In this document: positions 38,331-45,828 of the stretch, piece by piece
How the letters are laid out: every line of letters starts with the position of its first letter
Position numbering within the stretch: the first letter of the stretch is position 1
Assembly (NCBI RefSeq): GCF_001298465.1
Contig: NZ_CP012541.1
Span: 1,776,042-1,840,041, forward strand
Source of the DNA: Campylobacter concisus
GTDB lineage: Bacteria > Campylobacterota > Campylobacteria > Campylobacterales > Campylobacteraceae
Reading direction: 5' to 3'
DNA length: 64,000 bases
Translations under genes and position numbers: made by a program
The notes under the pieces: model-generated
What the model was told of the DNA's origin: nothing
Databases searched by the model: none
What the model saw: the letters and a program-made list of their open reading frames with translations, nothing else

Positions 38331-39104
38331 ATGGAAAAAACAAGACTAAATAAATTTATCTCACATAACACAAGCTACTCACGCCGTGAGGCAGATGAGC
38401 TGATAAAAGCTGGCAAGGTTAGCATAGCAGGACGTGTGGTTAGCGACCTTGCCACAAGCGTGGATGAAGATGACAAAGTGCGTATAAATGGCCGTTTGAT
38501 AAAGCTAAAAAAAGAATTTACCGTTATCGTTTATCACAAACAAAAGGGTGAGCTAGTTAGCAAGAAAGATGACCGCGGACGAAAGACGATATATGACACG
38601 TTAGATAAGAAATTTGCCAAATTTGTTAGCGTAGGGCGCTTAGACTATGCAAGTGAGGGGCTACTTTTACTAACTGACGCCCCAGCAATCGCCACAGCGC
38701 TAATGAATAGCGACTTAGAGCGCGAATACTACCTAAAGGTAAAAGGCGAGGTGACAAAAGAGGTGATAGAAGCTATGACAAATGGCTTTTTCGCCAAGGA
38801 CGCCACCAAAGGCGCTCACGCAAAAACCACTATAAAATCAATGGAATTTAAGCCATTTCTAGCCTACAAAGTCTTTGGCTCAAGCGGTGGTTATACAAAA
38901 CTAAAGGTCATCATCAATGAGGGTCAAAATAGGGAGCTTCGTCGCTTCTTTGGCTACTTTGATCTTGAAGTGATGGATCTAAAACGTGTTAGTTTTGGGC
39001 GTGTTAGCCTTGATATGCTAAAGCCTGGCAAATGGCGCTACTTCGAAAATAGCGAATACGAAGACTTAAGAGACTTTTTAAAAGTTAATAACGTTAGATA
39101 CTAA
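38331..39104 (+). CDS. RsuA/RluB-family pseudouridine synthase
   Basis: 257 residues. An S4 domain at the N-terminus (TRLNKFISHNTSYSRREADELI) is followed by the catalytic core with VGRLDYASEGLLLLT (Asp nucleophile) and the INEGQNRELRRFF motif. The family modifies uridines in large- or small-subunit rRNA; the RluB-like position 2605 of 23S is the best guess. It is the last gene of the ksgA-rnj-kdsD group. An imperfect hairpin (GGCTTG 39109-39114 / CAAGCC 39132-39137) lies downstream. Confidence 0.9.
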   Translation: MEKTRLNKFISHNTSYSRREADELIKAGKVSIAGRVVSDLATSVDEDDKVRINGRLIKLKKEFTVIVYHKQKGELVSKKDDRGRKTIYDTLDKKFAKFVSVGRLDYASEGLLLLTDAPAIATALMNSDLEREYYLKVKGEVTKEVIEAMTNGFFAKDATKGAHAKTTIKSMEFKPFLAYKVFGSSGGYTKLKVIINEGQNRELRRFFGYFDLEVMDLKRVSFGRVSLDMLKPGKWRYFENSEYEDLRDFLKVNNVRY

Positions 39105-39176
39105 CTTAGGCTTGTTTCTCTAACAAAGAGGCAAGCCAAACCACAATAACTACAAATTTACAAAAATGGAGAAAAA

Positions 39177-40448
39177 ATGAAAAAGGCTGTTCTTTTATAC
39201 ACAATCTTACTAACTATTGGATTCTCCAAGGATCTAGTAGAACTTGGACTTGAGGCTTACAGCAAAGGTGACTACAACAAAGCAGTCGAGATATTTACTA
39301 AAACTTGTAATGATGGAAATAATGGCAATTGCTATAATTTAGGACTTTTGTATATAAATGGCCAGGGTGTAAAACAAGACTACAATAAAGCAGCTAAGTT
39401 ATACGAAAAGGCTTGTAATGGTGAAATTATTCAAGCTTGTTATAACTTAGGATTTTTATACTATAACGGTCAAGGCACTACACAAGACTACTATAAAACT
39501 GCTCAATTGTGGCAAAAAGTTTGTGATGCCAAATATAGTATTGGTTGTTATAATTTAGGGCTTTTATATGAGGATGGTCAAGGTGTAGAGCAAGACCACA
39601 ATAAGGCGGCTAGATTATACGAAGAAGCTTGCAATAATGGACATGCACTAAGCTGTTCTAATCTAGGTGTTTTATATATAAAAAACCAAGGTGTAGAACA
39701 AAACTATAACAAAGCCATAGAGCTATACAATAAATCTTGTGACGGTAAAAATGCTATAGGTTGTTTTAATTTAGGAAATTTATACGAAGAAGGCAAATAT
39801 CTAAAGCAGGACTACTATAAAGCGGCCAATCTATATAAACAAGCTTGTGATGGCGGATATGCTAATGGCTGCTATAATCTAGGTAATTTTTATGAAAGAG
39901 GACAAGGGGTAGAGCAGGACTATACCAAAGCTATCAAACTATACGAAAAAGCTTGCGATGGCAATATCGCCCAAGCCTACCACAATTTGGGAGTTTTATA
40001 TGTAAATGGTCTGGGTGTAGAGCAAGACTATTATAAGGCAGCTCAATTATGGCAAAAAGCTTGCAATGACAGATACAGTATGAGTTGTTACAACTTAGGA
40101 ATTTCATACAATAATGGCCAAGGTGTGAAACAAGACTATTATAGAGCGGCTTATCTATACAAACAAGCTTGTGACGATGGAGTTAATGATAGTTGCTCTA
40201 ATTTAGGAATTTTATATGAAAACGGTCAAGGTGTAGAGCAAGACTACAGTAAATCCCTAGAATTATATGAAAAAGCTTGCGATAATGGATACAATCGCGG
40301 TTGTTTTAATTTAGGAGCTTTTTATCTAAAAGGCAAAGGCGCAAAACAAGACTACCACATAGCAAAAGAATATTTTTATAAAGCTTGCGAATTAGGGCTT
40401 CAACCAGGGTGTGACGTTTATAAAAAGTTAAACGAAAAAGGCCTTTAA
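39177..40448 (+). CDS. exported Sel1-repeat protein with paired cysteines (Hcp-like)
   Basis: 423 residues. A signal peptide (about MKKAVLLYTILLTIGFS) is followed by a first TPR-like unit and ten 36-residue Sel1 repeats of form xNLGxLYxxGQGVxQDYxKAxxLYxKACxxxxxxxC. Each repeat has two Cys eight residues apart, which in Helicobacter cysteine-rich proteins form a disulfide clamping each helix pair. The seventh repeat ends AY in place of AC and so has lost its second Cys. Such proteins are periplasmic or secreted scaffolds. Good ribosome site (ATGGAGAAAAA) before ATG. The DNA repeats could recombine and vary copy number. Confidence 0.88.
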   Translation: MKKAVLLYTILLTIGFSKDLVELGLEAYSKGDYNKAVEIFTKTCNDGNNGNCYNLGLLYINGQGVKQDYNKAAKLYEKACNGEIIQACYNLGFLYYNGQGTTQDYYKTAQLWQKVCDAKYSIGCYNLGLLYEDGQGVEQDHNKAARLYEEACNNGHALSCSNLGVLYIKNQGVEQNYNKAIELYNKSCDGKNAIGCFNLGNLYEEGKYLKQDYYKAANLYKQACDGGYANGCYNLGNFYERGQGVEQDYTKAIKLYEKACDGNIAQAYHNLGVLYVNGLGVEQDYYKAAQLWQKACNDRYSMSCYNLGISYNNGQGVKQDYYRAAYLYKQACDDGVNDSCSNLGILYENGQGVEQDYSKSLELYEKACDNGYNRGCFNLGAFYLKGKGAKQDYHIAKEYFYKACELGLQPGCDVYKKLNEKGL

Positions 40449-40497
40449 TACTAAAAATAATCCAACAGGGTTCTAGCAAATTTAGAGCTACATAAAT

Positions 40498-41007
40498 TTA
40501 TATCTTATTTTCTGAAAGCAAGATGTTTATATATGGATTTAGTAGCGTTTCGCCACGTGCTGCGTATAGTAAGACCTCTTTAAAATAGTTGTCATTTATG
40601 CCGTAGGTGTGAAACTCGTACGCCCCTATGCCGTATCCCATCGGCGTTATATCAACCCTTGAATACCAAGCATCTTGCGCTAGAATATAGCGGTTTGTAT
40701 CCTTTGAGTAGACATATAGTTTGATCTTATCTTTATCTTTTTCAGCCATATACCAGATGAAAGAATTTGTAATGTCGTTAAAGAAGTAGATATCACCATT
40801 TGGCATGATGGCTTGAGCTGTATCATTATTATCCGCGATGAGTGTCCTGCTCTCATAACATATATATTTATTTGGTGTAAGCTCCTCGATCGGCTCTGAT
40901 TTGCCATTATTTAAAACCAAAATTTTATCATCGCTTATATCGGCATTATAGGCAAGTACGGCTAAGACTAGAGCTAACAAACACAAAGAAAAAATTTGTT
41001 TTATCAA
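40498..41007 (-). CDS. membrane-anchored hypothetical protein, last gene of the mcc-linked set
   Basis: 169 residues from a TTG at 41007 that overlaps the stop of the preceding gene (TTGA), behind AAGAGGATT. The frame runs further upstream but would then lie inside that gene. An N-terminal hydrophobic segment (about residues 3-19) may be a signal or anchor. The rest (DDKILVLNNGKSEPIEEL..., and a later IDIT-type aromatic-rich region) is soluble and presumably periplasmic, with a single Cys (YICYES). It is not recognised. Its position as the end of the NosL/ABC operon suggests a shared job. Confidence 0.55.
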   Translation of the reverse strand: MIKQIFSLCLLALVLAVLAYNADISDDKILVLNNGKSEPIEELTPNKYICYESRTLIADNNDTAQAIMPNGDIYFFNDITNSFIWYMAEKDKDKIKLYVYSKDTNRYILAQDAWYSRVDITPMGYGIGAYEFHTYGINDNYFKEVLLYAARGETLLNPYINILLSENKI

Positions 41008-41957
41008 AATAAAAATCCTCTTAACAAATAATATTTTAGAACGTAAAGTGCACAGATCAGCACGCAAACACTTAGCCAGATAGATGAAAATTTAAGCTTG
41101 TGCGAGTAGTTAGTCTTTGTGATAATCTCAACAAGATATGGCATAAGGCCGTAAAATACACCGAGAAACAAACTACCCCAGATGAGGTAGCCAACATAAA
41201 AATAGTCACCTTTTAGCATGCAGTATGGGCATTTATGGTTTGGCTGCTCGTAAACATAAAGGCCAAAAAAGTAGGTAATGGCGTAGTAACTAAGCACCAA
41301 AAACAACAAATTTGCCACAAAGCTCGCCATACTTTGCTTTAAAAAATTTAGTACCAAAATGACAAAAAAGAGCACATAAAATGCACTCACTAAGCCAAAA
41401 TTTGTATAGCCAAATGGTAGCTTTGGAGCTTGAAAAGTAACAGAACAGCAAAAGACCGGCACTTTTAGTGGGATATTGTAAAAAAACGAAATTTCTACAC
41501 CAAGTTCGACTAATATCATGACAAAAAGGCAGATAAAAATGGCGTATTTTTTCTTTAGATAAGGGAAATTTAGAGCCTGCAAGTCAAGCTTATTTATAAC
41601 CAGCCAAATGCCAAGCCCAAAGATCAGCAAAATTTTAGTGAGCATCAATATACCACCAAATTTATTTGAGCCGATCACGCCAGCTGAACACATAGCGCCA
41701 GGCACAATATCAGAGAGTTCATTTAGGCAAAGCGCAAAAAATATAAACAATATGATCTTGATACAGACACAAAAAAGCAAGATAGTATTTACAAGATAGT
41801 TTTGTTTTTCAAGCGAGTATTGAAGCGATGTTAGTGCGTTGTAGTCCCACGATCTCACGATCCTAATGACGTAAAAGAGCGAAATACTCATCAAAACTAA
41901 CAGTACAAACTCCGCTAACAAAAAGGCAATAACGGCGTTTGATAAAAAGACACTCAT
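41004..41957 (-). CDS. polytopic membrane protein with CPYC motif
   Basis: 317 residues, about eight membrane helices. Cysteine-bearing loops are notable: AMCSAGVIG, VFCCSVTF and NHKCPYCMLKGDY. The CPYC motif is of thioredoxin or metal-ligand type, while CC and CxxC clusters on the same side could bind copper or pass electrons. I cannot assign a family; VKOR/DsbB-like or a metal-transport subunit are possibilities. It overlaps the ABC ATPase gene by four bases and is followed by a coupled anchored protein. Confidence 0.6.
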   Translation of the reverse strand: MSVFLSNAVIAFLLAEFVLLVLMSISLFYVIRIVRSWDYNALTSLQYSLEKQNYLVNTILLFCVCIKIILFIFFALCLNELSDIVPGAMCSAGVIGSNKFGGILMLTKILLIFGLGIWLVINKLDLQALNFPYLKKKYAIFICLFVMILVELGVEISFFYNIPLKVPVFCCSVTFQAPKLPFGYTNFGLVSAFYVLFFVILVLNFLKQSMASFVANLLFLVLSYYAITYFFGLYVYEQPNHKCPYCMLKGDYFYVGYLIWGSLFLGVFYGLMPYLVEIITKTNYSHKLKFSSIWLSVCVLICALYVLKYYLLRGFLF

Positions 41958-42622
41958 ACTATCTCTCCGTTTTGCAAGCTAACAACCCTATCTGTTGCAC
42001 TTAGCTCATCAAAAATGCTATCGTGAGTAGCGACAATAACACTCTTTTTTAGAGCTTTAAAAGACTCTAGCAAGCCTAAAAATGCACGTGCATTATCTCT
42101 ATCTAAATTTGCCGTTGGCTCATCAGCCAAGATGATGTTAGCATCCATAGATAAAGCCCTAGCTACCGCACATCTTTGACGCTCGCCACCACTTAAATTT
42201 GATACGTTCTCATCTTTTTTATGAGCGATATTTGCGAGGCTTAGAGCCTTTTTTATCATCTCATCTCGCACACTTGCCTTAAAATTTGTTAGAGCAAATG
42301 GAGCTAGTAAATTTTCATATACACTCAAGCCATCAATAAGGTTAAAATTTTGAAAAACCAATCCAAGTCTTTTGTGTCTAAGCTCAGAGCAAAAGGCGTC
42401 AGGCAACTTTGCGATGTTAGTACCATCTATCAAAATTTCTCCACTAGTTGGCTTTTGAAGCAGGGCGATAAGAGAAAGTAGGGTGCTTTTACCGCTTCCA
42501 CTAATGCCTTTTAGTATTACTAGCTCGCCGTCATTAATATCTAAATTTATATTTTTTAAAGCACAAAACTCATTTTGTTTGTTTTGGTTATAAACTAGGC
42601 TAACACCTCTTATATTTATCAT
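41954..42622 (-). CDS. ABC transporter ATPase, LolD/MacB type
   Basis: 222 residues with Walker A GISGSGKSTLL, signature LSGGERQR, Walker B ILADEPTANLD and H-loop ATHDS. The family powers FtsX-type permeases that move lipoproteins, drugs or act as mechanotransducers rather than import solutes. It overlaps the permease gene at the start and the CPYC gene at the end, by four bases each. Confidence 0.9.
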   Translation of the reverse strand: MINIRGVSLVYNQNKQNEFCALKNINLDINDGELVILKGISGSGKSTLLSLIALLQKPTSGEILIDGTNIAKLPDAFCSELRHKRLGLVFQNFNLIDGLSVYENLLAPFALTNFKASVRDEMIKKALSLANIAHKKDENVSNLSGGERQRCAVARALSMDANIILADEPTANLDRDNARAFLGLLESFKALKKSVIVATHDSIFDELSATDRVVSLQNGEIV

Positions 42623-43728
42623 TTTAGCCCCTCATTTATGTCACTACTTGCTACTCTCCACGAAGGTATAAGTACAAACGCCAAAAATGGTATCACACCA
42701 AAAACAAAGATCAAAAAGAGCTTGTCAAACTCTAAAATAGGCGTGAAATTTGTAAAATTTAAAAGCTCATCACCTAAAAATATCCCTTTTAAAAGCGGAG
42801 CATTTAATACAAAAACAAAGAGATAAGCCAGCATAACACCGAGTAAAAAAGCACTAACACTAACGATGAAATTTTGTATAAATTTTAAAAATATAATGTC
42901 TTTTATACAAAAACCAATGCTTCTTAAAATAGCTATTTCACGCTTTTTACTACCATAGGCGAGTGAAATTTGGTTTTTAAGCAAGACAAAGAATATAAGC
43001 ATAACACTAACGTAAATGCTCATAAAAATTCCACCCTTATAATAGTAAAGGTGCCTAACCTTAGCCACCTCATCTTCTATACTAAGAGCAAATGAATTTG
43101 GGTATAAATTCTCTATCTTTAAAGCTACTTCACTGATCTCATCGGTATTTGGCACCTCAACGTAGAGCTTTGTATACTCTTCATCTTTTAAATTTAAGAT
43201 AGCCCTTAGCGTATTTGGATGCAAAAATATAGCGTTATTTGAGATTAAGCCACTTTGTGCTGGCATAGTCTTTAATATCTTTACCGGTATCATGCGCTCT
43301 TCAGTTAGAAAATTAAAGCTCTCGTCGTAGTAAAGCTCATTCATCGCTACCTTTACACCTTCTCCGACGATCATCTCATCCTCTTTTAAGCTATCATCTT
43401 CATATAGATGAAACCAAACGCGCTTTTGAACGAAGTAGTACTCTCCATCAACTACGCCCTTTACATCACTTACGCCATCAATCTTTGAGATGTCATAGAT
43501 ATAGCCAGGGTGCATTAGATCGCCTTTGCCAGCACGAAATGCGCTCACTACGATACTTGATCTATCTTTTACTAAATTTATAAGATCATGTTGGATCGAT
43601 CCAGAGATAAAAAGTACCGAGCTTAACACAAAAATAATGAGTGCAAAGAGGCAAAAGCTAAAAAGGTGATCCTTTCTATCTTTAAAAAGCAGAACCACAG
43701 CATAGTTTATAAAATTTTTACCTATCAT
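42619..43728 (-). CDS. FtsX/MacB-type ABC permease
   Basis: 369 residues. One N-terminal helix (about 20-40), a large periplasmic MacB-like domain (about 45-235), then three C-terminal helices form the FtsX domain with the KKREIAILRSIGF coupling helix. It pairs with the adjacent ATPase. Start chosen at ATG 43728 behind AAAAAGG; the longer frame would lie inside the upstream gene. No substrate can be read. In nos-type loci similar transporters accompany NosL proteins. Confidence 0.82.
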   Translation of the reverse strand: MIGKNFINYAVVLLFKDRKDHLFSFCLFALIIFVLSSVLFISGSIQHDLINLVKDRSSIVVSAFRAGKGDLMHPGYIYDISKIDGVSDVKGVVDGEYYFVQKRVWFHLYEDDSLKEDEMIVGEGVKVAMNELYYDESFNFLTEERMIPVKILKTMPAQSGLISNNAIFLHPNTLRAILNLKDEEYTKLYVEVPNTDEISEVALKIENLYPNSFALSIEDEVAKVRHLYYYKGGIFMSIYVSVMLIFFVLLKNQISLAYGSKKREIAILRSIGFCIKDIIFLKFIQNFIVSVSAFLLGVMLAYLFVFVLNAPLLKGIFLGDELLNFTNFTPILEFDKLFLIFVFGVIPFLAFVLIPSWRVASSDINEGLK

Positions 43729-43915
43729 AGACAAAGCCTTTTTGCCCCTTTTGGTTAAAACTAAAAGCAGCATTTGCTCTTGTTATCTTAGAAATTTCTC
43801 TTAGCTCATCTTGCTTTGCTTTATGATCAAAGCTAAGGTAGTGTGCTGCTAAAAGCGTATAAGAAAGTCCAAAAAATAACGCCAAAAAAACTAGAAATTT
43901 CACACTATTTACCAA
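43718..43915 (-). CDS. small membrane-anchored protein before the ABC permease
   Basis: 65 residues: one N-terminal membrane helix (VKFLVFLALFFGLSYTLLA) and a charged tail of about 40 residues, probably periplasmic (HYLSFDHKAKQDELREI, then basic). It overlaps the NosL gene by 11 bases upstream and the permease by 11 bases downstream, so it is part of the translation-coupled set. Not recognised. Confidence 0.6.
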   Translation of the reverse strand: MVNSVKFLVFLALFFGLSYTLLAAHYLSFDHKAKQDELREISKITRANAAFSFNQKGQKGFVYDR

Positions 43916-45026
43916 TAAAATTCTTTATCTCGTCAAATCTTATGACACCTTTGCCAGCATGATCTTTTAAAAAGCTCTCTGCCTTTGCTTCGTCTTTAAA
44001 TGGAATAAACTCATCACCCATTGGTCCATAAACGTTTGAGCCATGAACATAAAACGCATCTTTTGCATCAAGCTTTTCTAGCGTGTAATAATCGCTCACA
44101 TAAGCATCTTTCATTTTGCCATCCGCAAAGTAAAATTGCGCCATGTCTTTTACACCATCGAAATAATAATCCTTGCCATCTGCTTTGATGAGTGTCGCCC
44201 ATGGAGAATTTTTGACGAGCATGCCACATACCGCACATCTTGCACCTTTTGGTACGACTATTCTCTCAGGTTTTTTTATTTCTTGTTTAGCTTTTGAAGA
44301 TTGATTGCTAGTACCTAAATTTGCTGGAGCGTCCCATAGATACAAAGCGGCAGCTTGTAGGTGTTTATCATACTCTGGGGCTTTGCTAGCCTCTTTTGAG
44401 TCACATACTTGTTTAAGATGAGCTTTTAGCTCAGAGATAGCTTTAAAGCCTTTTGGATCTGTTTTTTCGCAGTTTGCTTCATAAAATTCTTTACCATGCG
44501 CATAAACGCCGTCCTCACGTTTAGCTTTTATCATTTTATTATCACCCTCGAAATCCTGTCCAGCTATCTCGTAAGCTTTAGCAAAATTCATTATCTCGCC
44601 GCCATTTTCTGCTTGAAATTCTTTTGCGTCAGCCTCGGTTGAGAAGGCATATTTGCTATTTCTAGTCATTGTGCCCTTGACACTACTACCAACGACATAA
44701 AAGGCTTTATTTACATCGATCAAATTTAGATTTTTAGTATCAACAACTTGTGCGTCGCTTGGGATCTTGCCTTTTGTTAGCTCGTATAAGCAGTGAAGTG
44801 ATGCTACTTGCTTACCGTTATATACATGATTAGTCTTATAAAATTTAACCAAATTCATTCCACAAACAGCACAATACTCCTTGCCCTCGCCGCTTCCTAC
44901 TAGTGTAGCCTTGCTAGGATCCACGCTTTGAAACATCGGTTTCATTTTGACAGTTTGCTCATTTGCCGAAGCACCAAAAATCAAGGTCGCCAGTAGTGCT
45001 GAACCCAAGATAGAACGTAAAATCAT
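43905..45026 (-). CDS. exported tandem NosL-domain copper-binding protein
   Basis: 373 residues. Signal peptide MILRSILGSALLATLIFGASA; start at ATG 45026 behind AAAGGAGATAAT. Two NosL-like domains carry the Cu(I) motif CAVCGM at residues 52-57 and 264-269. The first also has the SLHC site (76-79). Between them lies a helical segment (about 170-235) with EANCEKTD where a small cytochrome c would have CXXCH; it looks like a haem-less relic. NosL delivers copper to N2O reductase, but no nosZ is in view. Given the mcc genes upstream, copper delivery to MccA is my inference. Confidence 0.82.
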   Translation of the reverse strand: MILRSILGSALLATLIFGASANEQTVKMKPMFQSVDPSKATLVGSGEGKEYCAVCGMNLVKFYKTNHVYNGKQVASLHCLYELTKGKIPSDAQVVDTKNLNLIDVNKAFYVVGSSVKGTMTRNSKYAFSTEADAKEFQAENGGEIMNFAKAYEIAGQDFEGDNKMIKAKREDGVYAHGKEFYEANCEKTDPKGFKAISELKAHLKQVCDSKEASKAPEYDKHLQAAALYLWDAPANLGTSNQSSKAKQEIKKPERIVVPKGARCAVCGMLVKNSPWATLIKADGKDYYFDGVKDMAQFYFADGKMKDAYVSDYYTLEKLDAKDAFYVHGSNVYGPMGDEFIPFKDEAKAESFLKDHAGKGVIRFDEIKNFIGK

Positions 45027-45103
45027 ATTATCTCCTTTAGTATTTTGTCTCATTTTTATATTACATAAGCTTTAAATGCCACTGGACTGGCTCTATCAAA
45101 GCA

Positions 45104-45820
45104 TCAATGCTTTCCTAAAATTTCTAAATTCTCACACGCTTCTTTTAAGCCATTTTTGCAGCTTCTAGTAAAAATTTCACGTGCTTTTTCTAAATCTTCT
45201 TTCACACCTTTGCCCTCAGCTAGCATGATAGCGTAGTTGTTGCAGCCCTTTTCATATCCATATATACACGCTTGCTCATAAAGTTTTGTGGCTTTTGTAA
45301 GGTTTTGATCAACGCCTTGTGCATAAACATATAAAAAGCCAAGATTATCACACCCTATGCCAGCTTCGTTTGCGCAAGCCATTTCGTAAAGCTCTTTTGC
45401 TTTTTTAAGATCCTTTGTCACGCCGGTACCATTTGCATAAAGCAAGCCAAGCTCCGTGCAACCCTCGTTATCCTTACAAGCCTTTTCATAAAATTTAACT
45501 GCTTTTTCTAGGTCTTTTTCTACGCCTTTGCCCTTTTCATAGACGTAGCCAAGGTTGCTGCAAGCCATAGAGAAATTTTGATCACAAGCTTTTTCATAAA
45601 GCATTGCTGCCTTTGCTTCGTCCTTTTTGACGTTGCCATCACCTCTGCTGTAAAGCACAGCTAGATTATAGCAGCCTGATGCCTTTTTCTCTTTGTCGCA
45701 AGCATCTTCATAAATTTGTGCTAGCTTGTTGTGATCGTCTTTTGCGCTTAAAGCCTCTTTGATATAGCCAGCATTTAATAGTCCCAAACAAGCAAACAAT
45801 AAAACTAAACTCTTTTTCAT
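45104..45820 (-). CDS. exported Sel1-repeat protein in the mcc operon
   Basis: 238 residues with signal peptide (MKKSLVLLFACLGLLNAG) and about five Sel1 repeats of 35-36 residues (NLAVLYSRGDGNVKKDEAKAAMLYEKAC and so on), each with a Cys pair. This is a shorter relative of the protein at 39177. Start at the second ATG (45820), five bases after AGGAGATATG's GGAG; the first ATG (45823) is too close to the ribosome site. It lies between the haem lyase and the NosL gene, so a role as a periplasmic scaffold in assembly of the sulfite reductase is conceivable but unproven. Confidence 0.82.
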   Translation of the reverse strand: MKKSLVLLFACLGLLNAGYIKEALSAKDDHNKLAQIYEDACDKEKKASGCYNLAVLYSRGDGNVKKDEAKAAMLYEKACDQNFSMACSNLGYVYEKGKGVEKDLEKAVKFYEKACKDNEGCTELGLLYANGTGVTKDLKKAKELYEMACANEAGIGCDNLGFLYVYAQGVDQNLTKATKLYEQACIYGYEKGCNNYAIMLAEGKGVKEDLEKAREIFTRSCKNGLKEACENLEILGKH

Positions 45821-45828
45821 CATATCTC

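Noticed and set aside
39177..40448. Repeat array that could be mistaken for a CRISPR or satellite
   Set aside because: The period is 108 bases (36 codons) in an open frame with Sel1 consensus, so it is a coding repeat.
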